This document shows, one piece after another, positions 1 to 11,046 of a stretch of DNA of 64,000 nt; position 1 is the stretch's first letter, and each line of letters begins with the position of its first letter. This DNA comes from Thecaphora thlaspeos (Eukaryota > Basidiomycota > Ustilaginomycetes > Urocystidales > Glomosporiaceae). The stretch is from the NCBI GenBank assembly GCA_900291925.1, contig UWYS01000004.1, positions 1 to 64,000 on the forward strand. The letters are read 5' to 3'. Position numbers and translations under genes: made by a program. The notes under the pieces are model-generated. The model made no database searches. It was not told the DNA's origin and saw only the letters and a list, made by a program, of their open reading frames with translations.

Positions 1-22
1 AACCCTAACCCTAACCCTAACC

Positions 23-63
<41 letters not shown>

Positions 64-204
64 CCCTAACCCTAACCCTAACCCTAACCCTAACCCTAAC
101 CCTAACCCTAACCCTAACCCTAACCCTAACCCTAACCCTAACCCTAACCCTAACCCTAACCCTAACCCTAACCCTAACCCTAACCCTAACCCTAACCCTA
201 ACCC
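1..204. repeat. Telomere repeat array (CCCTAA)n
   Basis: About 34 tandem CCCTAA units run from the first base to about position 204, so this is the C-rich strand of a left chromosome end with TTAGGG-type telomeres. One unit near position 44 carries an extra A (CCCTAAA). The array ends sharply at ACCCATAGGCTG and unique sequence follows. Confidence 0.98.
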
Positions 205-874
205 ATAGGCTGACTAATGCTTGGGGATAATAGGATGCTGGCCCAAAATCTAGTTAGCACTTCATATCTGGAGAAAAAGTTAGGCCCAGCTAGCCATCTG
301 AGGTAGGGTTAGGGTCACAAGGGTCCCCTCCAGAAAACCTGAAAAGCGGCCTCTTTGAATGCATGGGTGGGTAGATGGGACCAAAAGGGGGCCTTTGGGA
401 GATTTTGGCGAAACCCTATTTCGTTGCATCGGAGATATAGACTGTCAAAGTTGGCACTGGGATCCTGAGGAGGAAAAAAAATTATTTACATTTCAGATAT
501 CACCATGTCTGTTGCATGGAGGTTGTAGAGGGTAAGTTCAGGGTCATGGGACATCCATTGGATTGCCATTTGGTTGAGCGGTTGGAGCAGGAGCGGGCCT
601 GAAACAAGTAATCCCCTCGGTTAGCTCTGTTGGTTAGCTTGCCCAAACTTTGTCGACGGAATTTTTGACCCCTACCTACGTTGACCTGCCTCGATCGAAC
701 CATTCCGTTTCGAGTATCCCCCGACCGGCCCGCTTTAGAACACACGTGCGTGCGCGTCGTAGCGGTTACGGACGTACCCGTCGTGCTCTGACGCGACGAG
801 AGACGACGTAAGTTGGCGCGGGTTTAGGAAGGGTCAAGTCACTGTCCGGATTCTCTATTCTAGCGGCGGCACGG
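205..874. other. Short subtelomeric spacer, no gene seen
   Basis: About 670 bases separate the telomere from the stop codon of the first gene. The sequence is less GC-rich than the rest and holds no convincing reading frame; an 81-codon frame at 500-745 on the minus strand has no recognisable motif. No RecQ helicase or other typical subtelomeric gene family is present. Confidence 0.6.
304..314 (+). repeat. Interstitial telomere-like motif, inverted
   Basis: TAGGGTTAGGG lies about 100 bases inside the telomere, with the G-rich strand on the plus strand, opposite to the terminal array. It is under two full units, so it may be a healing scar, a binding site for a telomere protein, or chance. 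Confidence 0.5.
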
Positions 875-3462
875 TTAGTAGTCGCCCGTCGTTCGAGAGG
901 AGAGCAGGGTGTACGCTCCCCTCTCTGCCGTGGCGCCGCGTAGGTTGGCCCACATGTTCCATCTACGTCTCGTCTCGCCGCCGTCTCTCGTCGTCGCACC
1001 ACCCGCTTCCAGATCGTCCACACCGCCGCCGCCACCACCACCACCACCACCACCTCCTCTTCCTCCTCCTCCTCCTCCTCTTCCTCCTCCTCCCGCCGCC
1101 ATCCCGCCGCGTCGGAACCCTGCGGGCGGAACGTCGTAGATCCTCTCGTAGCGCACGCCAAGCTCGGCTCCCTTTGTCCAAAAGTCCATGCAGTTGCCCA
1201 GCGTCCCGACGTCGAACGGGTTGCCCGCCCGGCTGGCCTTTTTCAGTCCTTTACCCGCCTTGCCGCGTGTATACAGGTCGAGGCCTACGATGGAGAGCAG
1301 CAGGTTGCCGCCCTTCTCCAGCCCGCCCTTGATCCCGCCTGCAGCAGCGCCGCCGCCGCCGCCCGCTCCCGTCTTTGTCCTCGCCGCACCCGCGCCATCC
1401 GCACCGTCGGGGTCGTGTAGCGCGCCCAGGGCCGCCTCGGCCGTCTGGTGGCCGCTGCTCCGAGAGAGGTGGAGCGCCATCATGCCCTGCTGCCCCGTGT
1501 AGCTCTGTCCGCCCTTGCCGCCCATGAAGCCGTACCGTCCCAGGTTCGACACCTCAAACGTCGTCATCTGCCGGCAGATCTGCCACACCTGCGCAAACAG
1601 CAGGACGAGCGTCCACGAGAGCTGGAGCAGCGCCCACGCGGTAACGCTCAGCAGGAACGGGTCCAGCGCTACGGCCGAGCAGAGGAGCGACGAGGACAGG
1701 TGGCACGTCGCCTGGTCCGACGTCGGATCCGGAAGAGGATCGTACGGCGGTGCGTGGATGGCGTAGTCTGTGCGGACGGGGACGGGTGAGGAGAGGGGCA
1801 GGTGTGCGCATGGAGACGGGCGAGGAGGGACAGGAGAGACGTCGAGATTCAGCGTGCGACGCCATGTGCGCTCGTGAGGCCCAACGCCATCGACTCACAG
1901 CAGGTGCTCAGATAGCCAAAGAACAGGATCCCGGCGACGAGGGCGGCAACAAAGACGATAAACTGGCGGTGGTTGTCGACGCCGACGCAGTTGGCCACCC
2001 ACGGGCAGTGGTGGTCGTGGCGCGCGACGCAGCGGCGGCAGAGCTTGCAGTGCTTGCTGCGCAGCGGCTTGCGCGTCATGCAGGCGACGCAAAACGTCTG
2101 GCCGTTGAGACGGCCCTGCGCAGCGAGCTCGTAAACGGCGTCGCGCCGTTCGCCTGGGCTCGCTGGGAGCGGCGCGTAGCCCGGCTCGAGGGTTGACGCG
2201 CGGAAGAGGTTCCAGACGGTGAGGAGGAGCGCGAGCGCGAAAAAGAGGTTGGCGGTGGCGTGGCCGGGGACGTTGGAGGCGAGCTTGGTGGCCCACTCCC
2301 AGCCGACCCAGGCAATCGAGGCCGAGATGATGGCGAGAAAGTAGTTTGAGCGCTGGAGGAAGTCGTGCTCGTTAGGGTCGAGGAGGACGCGGGTGACGAC
2401 GTGGTGCATGCCAAAGAACTCGGCCGTGGCGAGCGGGAGGGCGGTGTACCAGGGGAGCGTGGCGAGGGTGGCAAAGACGAGGCCGAGCGCGGTCAAGGTG
2501 ACGGCCATGACGGCGAGGCGGGCGGTGCGGTCGGTGGAGGCACCAAAGGGGCGCGTGTTCGGGCGGCCGTCCTGGTCGAGGCCGACGTCGGCGAGGGCGT
2601 TGCGGTAGGCGCCGATGGACTTGAGCTCGGCGGCCATGTCGCGGGGGGTCTTGCCGGAGGCCTCCTTTGCCCAGAGGTCGGAGTTGGCCTGTGCGAGGAG
2701 GCGGATGCAGAGGCGGTTGCCCTTGACGACGGCCCAGTGCATGGCGGTGAGGCCGGAGGCGTCGCGCTGGTGGACGCCTGCGCCGTGCTTGAGGAGGATG
2801 TCGAGGGAGATGGCGTCGCCCTGGTAGGCGGCCCACATGAGGGCGGTGTGTCCGTGGGAGTCGAAGGAGTTGACACCTTCGCGGCTGGCGAGGGCGGGGT
2901 GCTGGAGGATGTAGACGAGGGGCATGACGGCGCTCGAGTGGACGACGAGGTGGAGGGCGTTGAAGCCCTGGGAGTCGGTGATGGTGGGGTCTGCGCCGCG
3001 CTCGAGGAGGAGCTGGATGACGTAGGTGTGGCCGTTGCGCGCGGCCCACTGGAGCGGGCTAGCGACGAGGTCGCCGCCGAGGGCATCGACGTGCGCGCCC
3101 TGGTCGAGGAGGTAGCGGCATACGGAGAGCTGCGCGTTGATAGAGGCCCAGTGCAAGGGGGTGATGGCGTCGTGGTCGCGGTCGTTTACGCCGGCGGCGG
3201 CTGTGGAGACGAGGTGGACGATGGTGGCATAGTCGCCGCGCTGTGCGGCCGAGTGGATCGCGGGACGAGAGTCGGAGGCGTAGGCGGCGGCGGATGGCGC
3301 GGCGGCAGAAGCGTCGTTATTGTGGTCGGCCATGGGGGCGTGCTTGGTATCTGGTGTGGCGTCGAGCGAGGCCGAGTCGAGGGAGACGAGGGGCTGCTGG
3401 AGGGTGGCGGTTGCCTTGAGCGGGGTACCGGGAGCAGGGCCGCCGCCGTGAGGAGGGGGCAT
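875..3462 (-). CDS. AKR1: Akr1-type ankyrin-repeat DHHC palmitoyltransferase
   Basis: S-palmitoyltransferase of Golgi/endosomal membranes that attaches palmitate to cysteines of client proteins. Two exons, 3462-1899 and 1767-875, are joined through a 131-base intron with donor GTGAGT and acceptor CACAG; the join restores the fourth membrane segment and the downstream motif [10 protein letters not shown]. The protein is about 818 residues: a disordered N-terminus, about six ankyrin repeats (roughly residues 65-300), paired membrane segments, the cysteine-rich domain ending in [14 protein letters not shown] (about residues 455-495), then two more membrane segments. Budding-yeast Akr1 has DHYC at the active site; this one has the canonical DHHC. 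The C-terminus carries a polyglycine tract from a microsatellite. The ATG at 3462 was chosen because sequence further upstream is low-complexity; a downstream ATG (MADHNN) is possible. The gene lies only about 0.7 kb from the telomere and diverges from the next gene. Confidence 0.93.
1021..1110. repeat. CCG/CAC/TCC trinucleotide microsatellite in AKR1
   Basis: Runs of CCG, CAC and CTC/TCC triplets occupy this stretch inside the last exon of the palmitoyltransferase gene. On the coding strand they specify a long glycine tract near the C-terminus. Length variation between strains is likely and would stay in frame. Confidence 0.85.
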
Positions 3463-3942
3463 GCCGGTTGTGGGGGAAGGCGTGGAGCGGCGGTGTTGGT
3501 AAAGGTGGTGGTAATGATGGCGGCAGGCGGAGGGTAGGACGGAGGATGACGCTCGAGGAGAGAAAAAGGGGAGCGACTGAGCGTCGAGCACGGGCCGCGG
3601 GCCGCGGGCGGGCGAGTTGTGAGCTCGTGGCAGTGCGCACCGCTGTGCTGGGCGGCGCGCTGCACCCTGCCGCTCGTCACTGTGACGGTGTGGCGCTCTT
3701 TGCCCGTTTCCCGAGCAAAGGCGCGCGCTTTTTTTTTCTTCTTCTTCTCGTTTCTCCACTTTGTTGGAGGGTGTGGCGCCGACGTCAGCCTATGTAACTC
3801 TCTCGTTCGTGTCTTGCCCCTGTCGCTCGCCTCTACCTTTGCCCTTCCATCTTGCGCCCCCCACCCCCCCACCGCCTTCCATCTCGCCCGTCGCCCGTCG
3901 CCACCACACCAGCCACCGCGCGTCTGCCCCAGCACCCCCGCC
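3463..3942. promoter_or_regulatory. Divergent intergenic promoter region
   Basis: A gap of 480 bases lies between the start codons of the palmitoyltransferase gene (minus) and the RMD1-like gene (plus), so both promoters and 5' leaders must lie here. Pyrimidine-rich tracts (a T-run near 3730, CT stretches up to 3940) are seen; no TATA element was identified. Confidence 0.5.
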
Positions 3943-5571
3943 ATGCTCTCCTCCGTCGGCGCATCAGCCCGGCGCACCCTCCTCGCCCAGCAGGCGATCG
4001 TCTCGACCCTCCGCCTGGCCGCCTCGCTCCCTCGACTCGCCACCGCATCGACGTCCAGGCTCAACTCGTCCTCCTCCTCCCACTCCTCCTCCTCCTCTTC
4101 CCCGCCATCCGACGACAAACCGCCATCTTCGCCGTCCTCGTCCACGGCTAGCGCGCCTTCCGCCTCGGCTGCTTCCAAGCCCATCACCAAGCCCGTTCAG
4201 ATCTCCTACGTCCCCTCCAAGTCCGGCTCGGGCGGCGGGTCGCTCACGTTGAACCTGCCGCCGCACCTGCTCAGCGCGCTCAAGTCGCAGGCCGCCGCGT
4301 CTACCTCCAAGGCCAAGTCCAAGCCCGCCTCCGCCTCCGCCTCCGCCGCCAAGGCGAGGGCCGCCAGGGAGGAGGCACACGCTGACCCTACGCGCCTCGG
4401 CAGCCACGCCGACACGCTGCTCCACCACCGAGAGGCGGCCGCTGCCCGCCGCCCCGACGCCACGTCCGCCGCGACGGCGCGCAAGCACATCTCCGAGGTC
4501 TTTGCATGGGCCACCGCCTACCAGTACGACTTCAACGCGCTCATCAGCTCTGGCCGTCTCCCGGCGGGCTGGAAGTGGCTCGAGGACAAGGAGGTCATCT
4601 ACATCCCCTCTTGGCCTTCCCATTCTTTGTCGTCGTCGTCGTCCTTCCCCTCGTCGCCCTTTCCCTCCTTCTCCTCCCCGTCGTCCTCGGACGCCACGCC
4701 GCCACCGCCACCGCCGCCTACGGGGCATGTCTTCATCTTCCGTTCGGGGAGCTACATCACGTGGGGACTTTCGCTCTCGCACTCTCGGCGTTTCATGCGC
4801 CAGGTGATACAGGGTCGCGACCTCAAGCACGTCGTCGAGCGAGCGCCCTACACCGAGATGGGCGACGAGGCCATGGAGTGCCTCCACGATCCCACCGAGG
4901 TGACGCGCATCCGCGACGGTCTCATCGTGCTCGGCAAGTCGCCCCTCGAGGACGGCGTCGCCTCCGAATCGTCCATCGACGCGACCACTACTACTACGAC
5001 CACGACGACGAGCTCGAGCACGACGACGACGAGCGAGGACGAGTGGACGTCTCTCCTTGCGATGCTGGCTTTTTCGCAGGGTCTCGCGACGTCTGCGCGT
5101 CTGTCGGTGCAAGAGACGGCGCTTTCCAACTTCCTCTCTTCGGTCTCTACGATTCCGTTGCAGCTCGAGACGACGGGTCGAGTCCCCCTGACGCGCGCCC
5201 AGGTGATCCGACAGATGGGCACGTTACTCCGCCTTCGGCAGAAAGCGAACCTGGACCGGGACAACTTCTACGACGAACCGGAGGTGTACTGGGACAATGC
5301 ACGGATGGAGGAGCACTTCCGATCCATCTGCACGGACCTCGACATCAGTTCGAGGTTCGAGACGTTGAATGAGAAGTTGGACATCTGCGAGAACCTGCTG
5401 GGCGTGGTGAGGGCGCTCAAGACGGAGAGTACCACGCATAGGATGGAGTTGGTCATCATTGCGCTCATTGCGTTCGAGGTGGGCATTGCGTTGTTGAGCC
5501 ATGGCTGGATTCCAGAGTGGTTGGTGGAGGCGTGGAACGGCGGGAAGCAGGTCGTCGGCGGTGCAGGGTGA
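3943..5571 (+). CDS. RMD1/DUF155 family mitochondrial membrane protein
   Basis: About 542 residues, single exon. The N-terminus from the ATG at 3943 (MLSSVGASARRTLLAQQ) is rich in Arg, Ser and Ala without acidic residues, as in a mitochondrial presequence; a long Ser/Pro-rich stretch follows. The DUF155 core spans roughly residue 190 to the end: the conserved beta-strand with GHVFIFRSGSYITWG, then the helical C-terminal signature with NLDRDNFYDEPEVYW and LDICENLLGVVRALKTE, and one hydrophobic segment just before the C-terminus (about residue 510). Family members (yeast RMD1, RMD8 and Mrx10; human RMND1) sit in the mitochondrial inner membrane or related membranes and support mitochondrial translation. 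Presequence plus C-terminal anchor makes the Mrx10/RMND1 branch most likely, but I cannot separate paralogues. A Ser/Thr-rich insert (about residues 345-365) interrupts the domain. Confidence 0.88.
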   Translation: MLSSVGASARRTLLAQQAIVSTLRLAASLPRLATASTSRLNSSSSSHSSSSSSPPSDDKPPSSPSSSTASAPSASAASKPITKPVQISYVPSKSGSGGGSLTLNLPPHLLSALKSQAAASTSKAKSKPASASASAAKARAAREEAHADPTRLGSHADTLLHHREAAAARRPDATSAATARKHISEVFAWATAYQYDFNALISSGRLPAGWKWLEDKEVIYIPSWPSHSLSSSSSFPSSPFPSFSSPSSSDATPPPPPPPTGHVFIFRSGSYITWGLSLSHSRRFMRQVIQGRDLKHVVERAPYTEMGDEAMECLHDPTEVTRIRDGLIVLGKSPLEDGVASESSIDATTTTTTTTTSSSTTTTSEDEWTSLLAMLAFSQGLATSARLSVQETALSNFLSSVSTIPLQLETTGRVPLTRAQVIRQMGTLLRLRQKANLDRDNFYDEPEVYWDNARMEEHFRSICTDLDISSRFETLNEKLDICENLLGVVRALKTESTTHRMELVIIALIAFEVGIALLSHGWIPEWLVEAWNGGKQVVGGAG

Positions 5572-7469
5572 GCCAGCGAGGACACAGGTCCGAGCGGACC
5601 GAGTGGCGCCCGGTATGTGCCGGACCGCCGTACACTGTATAGAGATTGAAGTCGAGCGAAGAATCGGAGGTGTTTGAGCACTTCTTGTATACCAGAGCAG
5701 CGCAGGGCGAGACGACGCCAAACGTCGCGTAATACACACCACTTCCATGCCTCACGCTGCCGTGTCGCTCAGTCTGCCGTCTCTCTCTTACTGGCATGCG
5801 GCGCGACGGCGTGAACGAAGCGAGGCTCGTAGCTCGGAAGGAAGGGGAAGCGGGCGGAATGCGGGCACGTCGTCGTAGGGAGGTGAGGGACACGCAGCAA
5901 GACGAGCATGACGGTGAGGAGGAGCGAAAGTTGACAGCAGAGCAGGATCAGAGGAACGGGTGACACTGCTGCGCGATGGTCGGGAGGAAGGGGGAGGGAC
6001 GCTCGAGCTTGCGTCGCTGGATCGAGTTGACGAGGCTAGAGGCTGGGAGGTAGCGCGACGCGCCGACGTCGGGATCCAACGAGTAGTCGCGCTTCTGTCC
6101 TCGCGCGCGCGATGTAGCGTTCTAGACCGTCGATGCCGTCTCTGTGGATGGCGTGCAGCTCGAGGCCATTGTCGAGGGGTTGAGACGACGGTGCGCGCGA
6201 CCACGGTTCGTGCTGGGCGTTGGAAGGTGGTCGTCGCGCATCGACGTGACAAGACGTTGCGCGACGTGTCGGGCCAGCGGATGAGCGGGCTCTGGGGCTG
6301 GAGCTCCTTCATCTTGCGATGGGCCTGAGTGACGAGCAGATGGACCTTTCCGATGAGGGTGTAGTCGAGCACAACTCGTTCGCCATGCCGTAGAACGGGA
6401 CGAGCCTGTGCCAGAGAGTCGGACATGAGGCGGATGTGCTTGGACCCGTGGATGGCGACGTCGATGCTGGACGAAGAGCACGAAGTCGATGCTGTAGAAG
6501 GACGCGTGCTTGTCTTGAGTCTTGATGGACGGACTGATTTTGGGGGCAGACGTGGTGGTGATCGAGGGGCAGACCGGACCATTCCAGAGGCAAGGCAGGG
6601 ACGTGGTGGGATGCGTGGGCACGTCTGCGTGGCGACTCGGACGGTGGCGTGGCCGCCTGCTCGCCTGGCTTTGGAGTGCATCATGGCTGAAGAGGTACGG
6701 CGGGTACGGCGGTTCAAGACCGGCGCTCGTGAGAAGCGAATTGGCGAGACGCAGCGAGAGGGCGTGGTGGTGGAGAAGAAGGAGGAGGAGGAGGAGGAGA
6801 AGAAGAGGCAGAGGGCACTCACCTTTTGCTGTGCTACGGATCGACCGTGGCGCGCGTGACTTTATGACGACGCCCCTTCGCTCTCAGCCGCATGTCACAG
6901 TGCACGGCTAGTTAGACCGGGCCCTGTTCTGGAGGCGCCCTCTTCTCCTTCTCCTTCTCCGTCGCACGAACCATTCATCGTCTGTGGCCCAGGCATTGGG
7001 TGCACGTCAGGATATCGTTCTTCCGGCACGGCAGCTCTCCCTCTGTCCTTGCCTTTGCTCGTGTCGAGAAGCAAGGGATGGCCGGGCGAGACAGACGGCG
7101 TCAGTGACACACTTGCAGGTGGCTGTGCAAACGCTCGATGGACAGTGTGACCAGACGACCGGAGTGGAATTCCTCACGAGCGAGAAAAGAAACCACAGCG
7201 AAACGGCGAGGGGAGACGTCTAGAATGGTGGGGTCAATAAAGAGGGATAGGAAAAGGAGAGAGAGCAGATGGAACGAATAGGCGAGAGGTGCACTCTAGG
7301 TCGCCTCTCGATCTACATCCTACGCTCATACGAAGACGAAAAGAGAGGAGAGGGCGTTGGGGATCGGTGACGAGAGACGGAACGGGGAAAAGAGACCGGC
7401 CAAGGAAAGGAAACAAAAAGAAACAACACAGAGCGAGCGGAGAGAGAGAGGGGGCCGAGAGCGACAGGC
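5572..7469. other. Spacer with no confidently called gene
   Basis: This 1.9 kb lies between the ends of two genes facing each other. It contains the coding-like stretch described separately (about 5948-6684, minus strand). The rest (5572-5940 and 6690-7469) is 3'-flanking sequence with purine-rich tracts such as the GGA repeats near 6780-6800. No RNA gene was recognised. Confidence 0.4.
5948..6684 (-). other. Coding-like stretch, frame broken or spliced, product unknown
   Basis: One minus-strand frame stays open through the whole stretch. Coding-like segments nevertheless occur in different frames: one with ASFYSIDFVLFV, one with VLRHGERVVLDYTLIGKVH, one with NGLELHAIHRDGIDGLERYI, and one ending LERPSPFLPTIAQQCHPFL just before a TGA at 5948. 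No set of GT-AG introns that I tried joins them cleanly. Either this is a small gene with several short exons, or it carries indels (real, or assembly errors like the one in the neighbouring gene). I do not recognise the family. ATG codons at 6684 and 6681 are possible starts. Confidence 0.25.
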
Positions 7470-10400
7470 CTAGAGACCGGCGTAACCGGACGAGACGAGG
7501 GCGAGGTACTGGCACTCGCTCACCTCACCGCCAGTGACGGTGTTGGTGACCTTTCCGCTGGTGAGTATCTTGATCGACGCATCGACGTCCTTGCCGAGGA
7601 AGATCTTGGAGGGTGCGCTGCCCTTGAAGTTGCAGACGATCGGGTAGAATCCGGTGCCCTGCGTGTTGAGGGCCATGTAGATACCGTCCGTCTCTGTGTC
7701 TCCGTCGACGTTGAGCGCCACGAGCGAGACGAGGTCGGACGTCTTGATGATCTTGTCCGTCGGGCTGAGGCGGAAGCGCGAGACACCGTACTTGTCCATG
7801 AGCTCGGGGAAGTACGAGAGCAGGTACTGGTCCGCGTTGTAGCTGACGATGTTCTGGTACGACGCAAAGATCAGTCCGCCATCGTCCGAGCTGGCAGCCT
7901 GCACGTTGACCGTACCGTCCTCGCCGGACTCGAGCACGTACTTGCCGCTCTGGTCCTTGATCTGGACGTAGAGGACACCGTCACCCTCCTCGGCAGCCGT
8001 CTCGGACTCGAGCGCCGCGATCGCCTTGTCCACCTCACTGTCGAGAGCGGCGTAGGTAGCGTCCGAAAGCTGGTCTCCGGTGAAGTCGACATCCTCGCTC
8101 GTCCACTCGGAATCGGAGTCGCCCTCGGTCGCGAAGTCGTCCGTGGGCGTCGAGGTGGTCGTGGTGGTCTGACGACGACGGAGAACGACGCGACCCTTGG
8201 AGCCGGAGAGGTGGACCGAGCGACGACGGCGGCCGGTCGGAGCGTCGTCGGAGTCGCCACTTGCACTGCCGCTGTCCGCGCCCGAGTCCGAGTCGACGCT
8301 GGTAGGGAGCGTGCTCGAGCCGCTCTCGCCGTCGCTCTTGCCGTCGCTCTTGCCGTCGCTCTTGCCGTCATTGCTGCCGTCTCCGCTGCCGGAGCCAGTA
8401 CCCGATTCTGCTCCGGTGCCAGAGCCGGAATCGTCGTCACCGTCGCTGCTGCCCGAGCCGGTTTCAGTGCCCGAGCCAGAGCCCGAGCCCGAGTCGTTGT
8501 CGCCGTCACCACTTCCGGTGCCAGATCCAGCGTCGCCGCCCGTGCCCGTGCCCGTGCCTGTGCCAGTGCCAGTGCCGGTGCCGGTGCCGGTACCCGTATC
8601 GGTCTCGCTGCCGGCATCGCCTCCCTTGCCGTCGAGCTTCTTGACGATGACGCAGCCGTCCTTGATCGGCTTCTCGTCCTTGGGCCACTTGAACAGGCTG
8701 TACTCGGGGTTCTCAAAGACGCGGAACGAGACCTCCTCCTGCGCGACAATGGCCCAGCCGATACCGCCGTTGCAGTCCTCGTTGGTGTCCTTGGTGGTGT
8801 CGTAGCTGAAGTTGGCCTTGGCTCCGATGGAAGCCTCGCTGGTGATGGCGAGCGTCTTGTCGAAGCCGATCGGCTTGACCTTGATACCAAAGGCGACGCT
8901 CAGCGGGAATCCGAGGGCGGTCGACATCTCAATCTGACCCTCGGCCTCGAAGACGGAGGTGAACTTGGGCTCGAATCCCTTCTGGTACGACTTGGACTTG
9001 TCGAGAAAGTCGACGTTGACCTCGAACTTCTCTATGCCAAACTGACCGCCCATCAGCAGGGAGCCCTTGGCGTTGACGCCAAACTTGAACTTGGCATCGA
9101 GGCTGAGCGCCGGACCGATCAGGACAATGTCGCGGATCGCGATACCCCCGAGAGGGTAGGTGATGAGGTTCTTGGTCTTTGTCTCGGTGTGGCTGAACTC
9201 GGCCTCGAGACCGAGCTGCAGCTTGGCCAGGAGGCCGCCGTCGAGCGTGATCTGTCCGCTCTTGATGCCCTTGTCGGCGAGGCTGAACGTGACCGTTCCG
9301 ACAAAGTGGGCCGAACCTTTGACTCCGCAGTCGACGCAGAAGAGGTCGAGGGATGCCGAGGTCTTCTCGTCCGCCGACGTCTTGGAGATGTTGAAGATCG
9401 AGTACTGCTCTCCCCACTTCTTGCTGGCCTTGTAGCCCTTCTTGGGCGGGGCGATCTCGAGGCTGAGGGTCTTGTCGATCTTGAACGGGTTCTTGTCGAG
9501 CACGTAGTCGACCACCAGGCCGATCGGCGTCTTGGAGACCACCTGGAGGGCGAGACCGGCACCGGCCTTGTAGCCGCTGACGAGGGCGCCGCCGAGACCG
9601 ATGGCGGCCTTCTTCATCAGCTTGAACGGGTTGAGCGTGATGCGGCGCTGCAGGGCGACGGAACGGCGGTGGCGACGGTGCATCATCCTGGCAGCGTGAC
9701 CGCGCGCCGCGACGGCTCCTCGACGGCCGATCTGGCCGGCGGGCGCGTAGTCGTCGCCATCGACGTCGTAGTCGCTCTCGGCATAGTCCGGCAGACCGGG
9801 CGCAAACTCCTTGAGCTCGTCGATCGTACCGTCTCCGTTGTCCATGTCAAAGTAGCCCAGCGCGGCGTCAAGCGTCGCGTCAAAGTCCGGTCCGCACGCG
9901 GCGGCGGGGAAGCCATCGATGGTTGCCGACGCCGGCTTGTCGCAGTTGTAAGGGCTTGACGGGGCCGGCGTCGTGGGGACGCCCGGCGTCGGAACGCCCG
10001 TGCCGCTGCCGGGCGTGGTACCAAAGTCGACCTGAATCTCCTCTGCGACCTCCTCGGTGGCGACCTGGGTGACACGGACCCCTACGTCCATCTCGGAGTC
10101 GTCCCATTTGAAGCGGTTGCTGGAGGGTTCTACGAGCCAGATGGTGCGCTCGTCGGGCATGTCTGCCTTGCCGCATCCGTCGGTGTGGCTGACGAGGAGG
10201 AAGCTTCCCTTGACGGCGGACCAGCTCTTCTTTGCTCGCGCGTAGGCGTTCCAGTCGGCAAAGGGGATCTGGAGGAGGGTGGTGTTGCTCTTGCCATCGG
10301 CTTGGCAGGTGGGAGCACCGATTCGCTTCGAGTACGTAAGCACGACGGCCGGCATGCTAAAGTTGGTCTTGAGCGCGGCGAAGAGCTGCGAGGCGGAAGA

Positions 10401-11046
10401 GTCAAACGTTCCGCTGTCGGTGTAGAAGAGGTAGGTCGAGCTGACGGGTTCGATGGAGGCGAGGGAGTTGGCATCTCCCTTCCACGGCATGGAAGGCTGG
10501 AGCTCCGGCGGGTTCTGTCCGTCCGGATTGTACGGGATGGCGCATCGCATGCGCCCCTTGTCGCAGAGACCCGAGATGCAGTTGGAGTTCTTGTAGCAGT
10601 ACGTTCCAAAGGACTTTTTCCACGGTGCAGTAGGAGTACTGGCCGTTGCGCTGACAGTTGCCCATCTTGCACATGGACGAGGCGGTGCAGCGAGATCCGC
10701 GGTGAAGGTTCCACGACTGGCACGTGGACAACTTGGCGTCGCAGCTTCCCGAGACGCAGCTGCGCCAGCCGGCACACCTGGATCCGTTGGCCTTTTTGGG
10801 CTTGCACGTCTTGCTCGTGGTGGAGCAGTACGAGTTGCGACCGCAGTCGCCGTAGCTCTTGCATTGCTTCGCGGCGGCGCGCGCGTGCAGCTCGTGCGGA
10901 AGCGCAAAGTCCGGCTCGACTGGCTCGACGACGGAGCGAACGACGATCGAGTCCAGGTGGTCCTGGAACGTGTAGGCGTGCGCCTGCAGGGACAAGAGCA
11001 GGATCGTGGCCACGAGGGCGCTCAACGAGGCGGCCGTGAGCCTCAT
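7470..11046 (-). CDS. Secreted cysteine-rich protein with Gly-Thr/Ser repeat, frameshifted
   Basis: A predicted extracellular protein of nearly 1,200 residues. The ATG at 11046 opens a classic signal peptide (MRLTAASLSALVATILLLSL, then QAHA). Next comes a cysteine-rich region of about 130 residues with dickkopf-like C-x(4-6)-C spacing. A central region (about residues 400-740) of alternating beta-strand character resembles fungal secreted domains of unknown function. It is followed by a Gly/Thr/Ser/Asp repeat and a C-terminal domain ending VSECQYLALVSSGYAGL. Arg-rich clusters (RRHRRS, GRRRRS, VVLRRR) look like Kex2 processing sites. The reading frame shifts at the run of five T at 10615-10619 (five A on the coding strand). 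With one base fewer, the cysteine-rich region reads straight through (YSYCTVEKSFGTYCYKN). This points to a sequencing/assembly indel or a recent mutation. Function unknown; an adhesin or host/surface-interaction role is only a guess. Confidence 0.75.
8330..8605. repeat. Dipeptide repeat tract (Gly-Thr, Gly-Ser, Asp-Gly-Lys-Ser)
   Basis: Imperfect tandem repeats lie inside the secreted-protein gene: CTTGCCGTCG units near 8336-8370 (Asp-Gly-Lys-Ser repeats) and GTGCCG/GTGCCC units near 8540-8600 (Gly-Thr repeats). Unit lengths are multiples of three, so copy-number changes keep the frame, as in repeat-variable fungal surface proteins. Confidence 0.8.

Noticed and set aside
500..745. An 81-codon frame in the subtelomeric spacer
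   Set aside because: Short, no motif, and the length is expected by chance in this composition.
10610..10620. A very short intron or programmed frameshift explaining the frame change
   Set aside because: The only GT-AG pair at the site would give an intron of about 10 bases, and no slippery site with downstream pseudoknot was apparent; a homopolymer indel is simpler.
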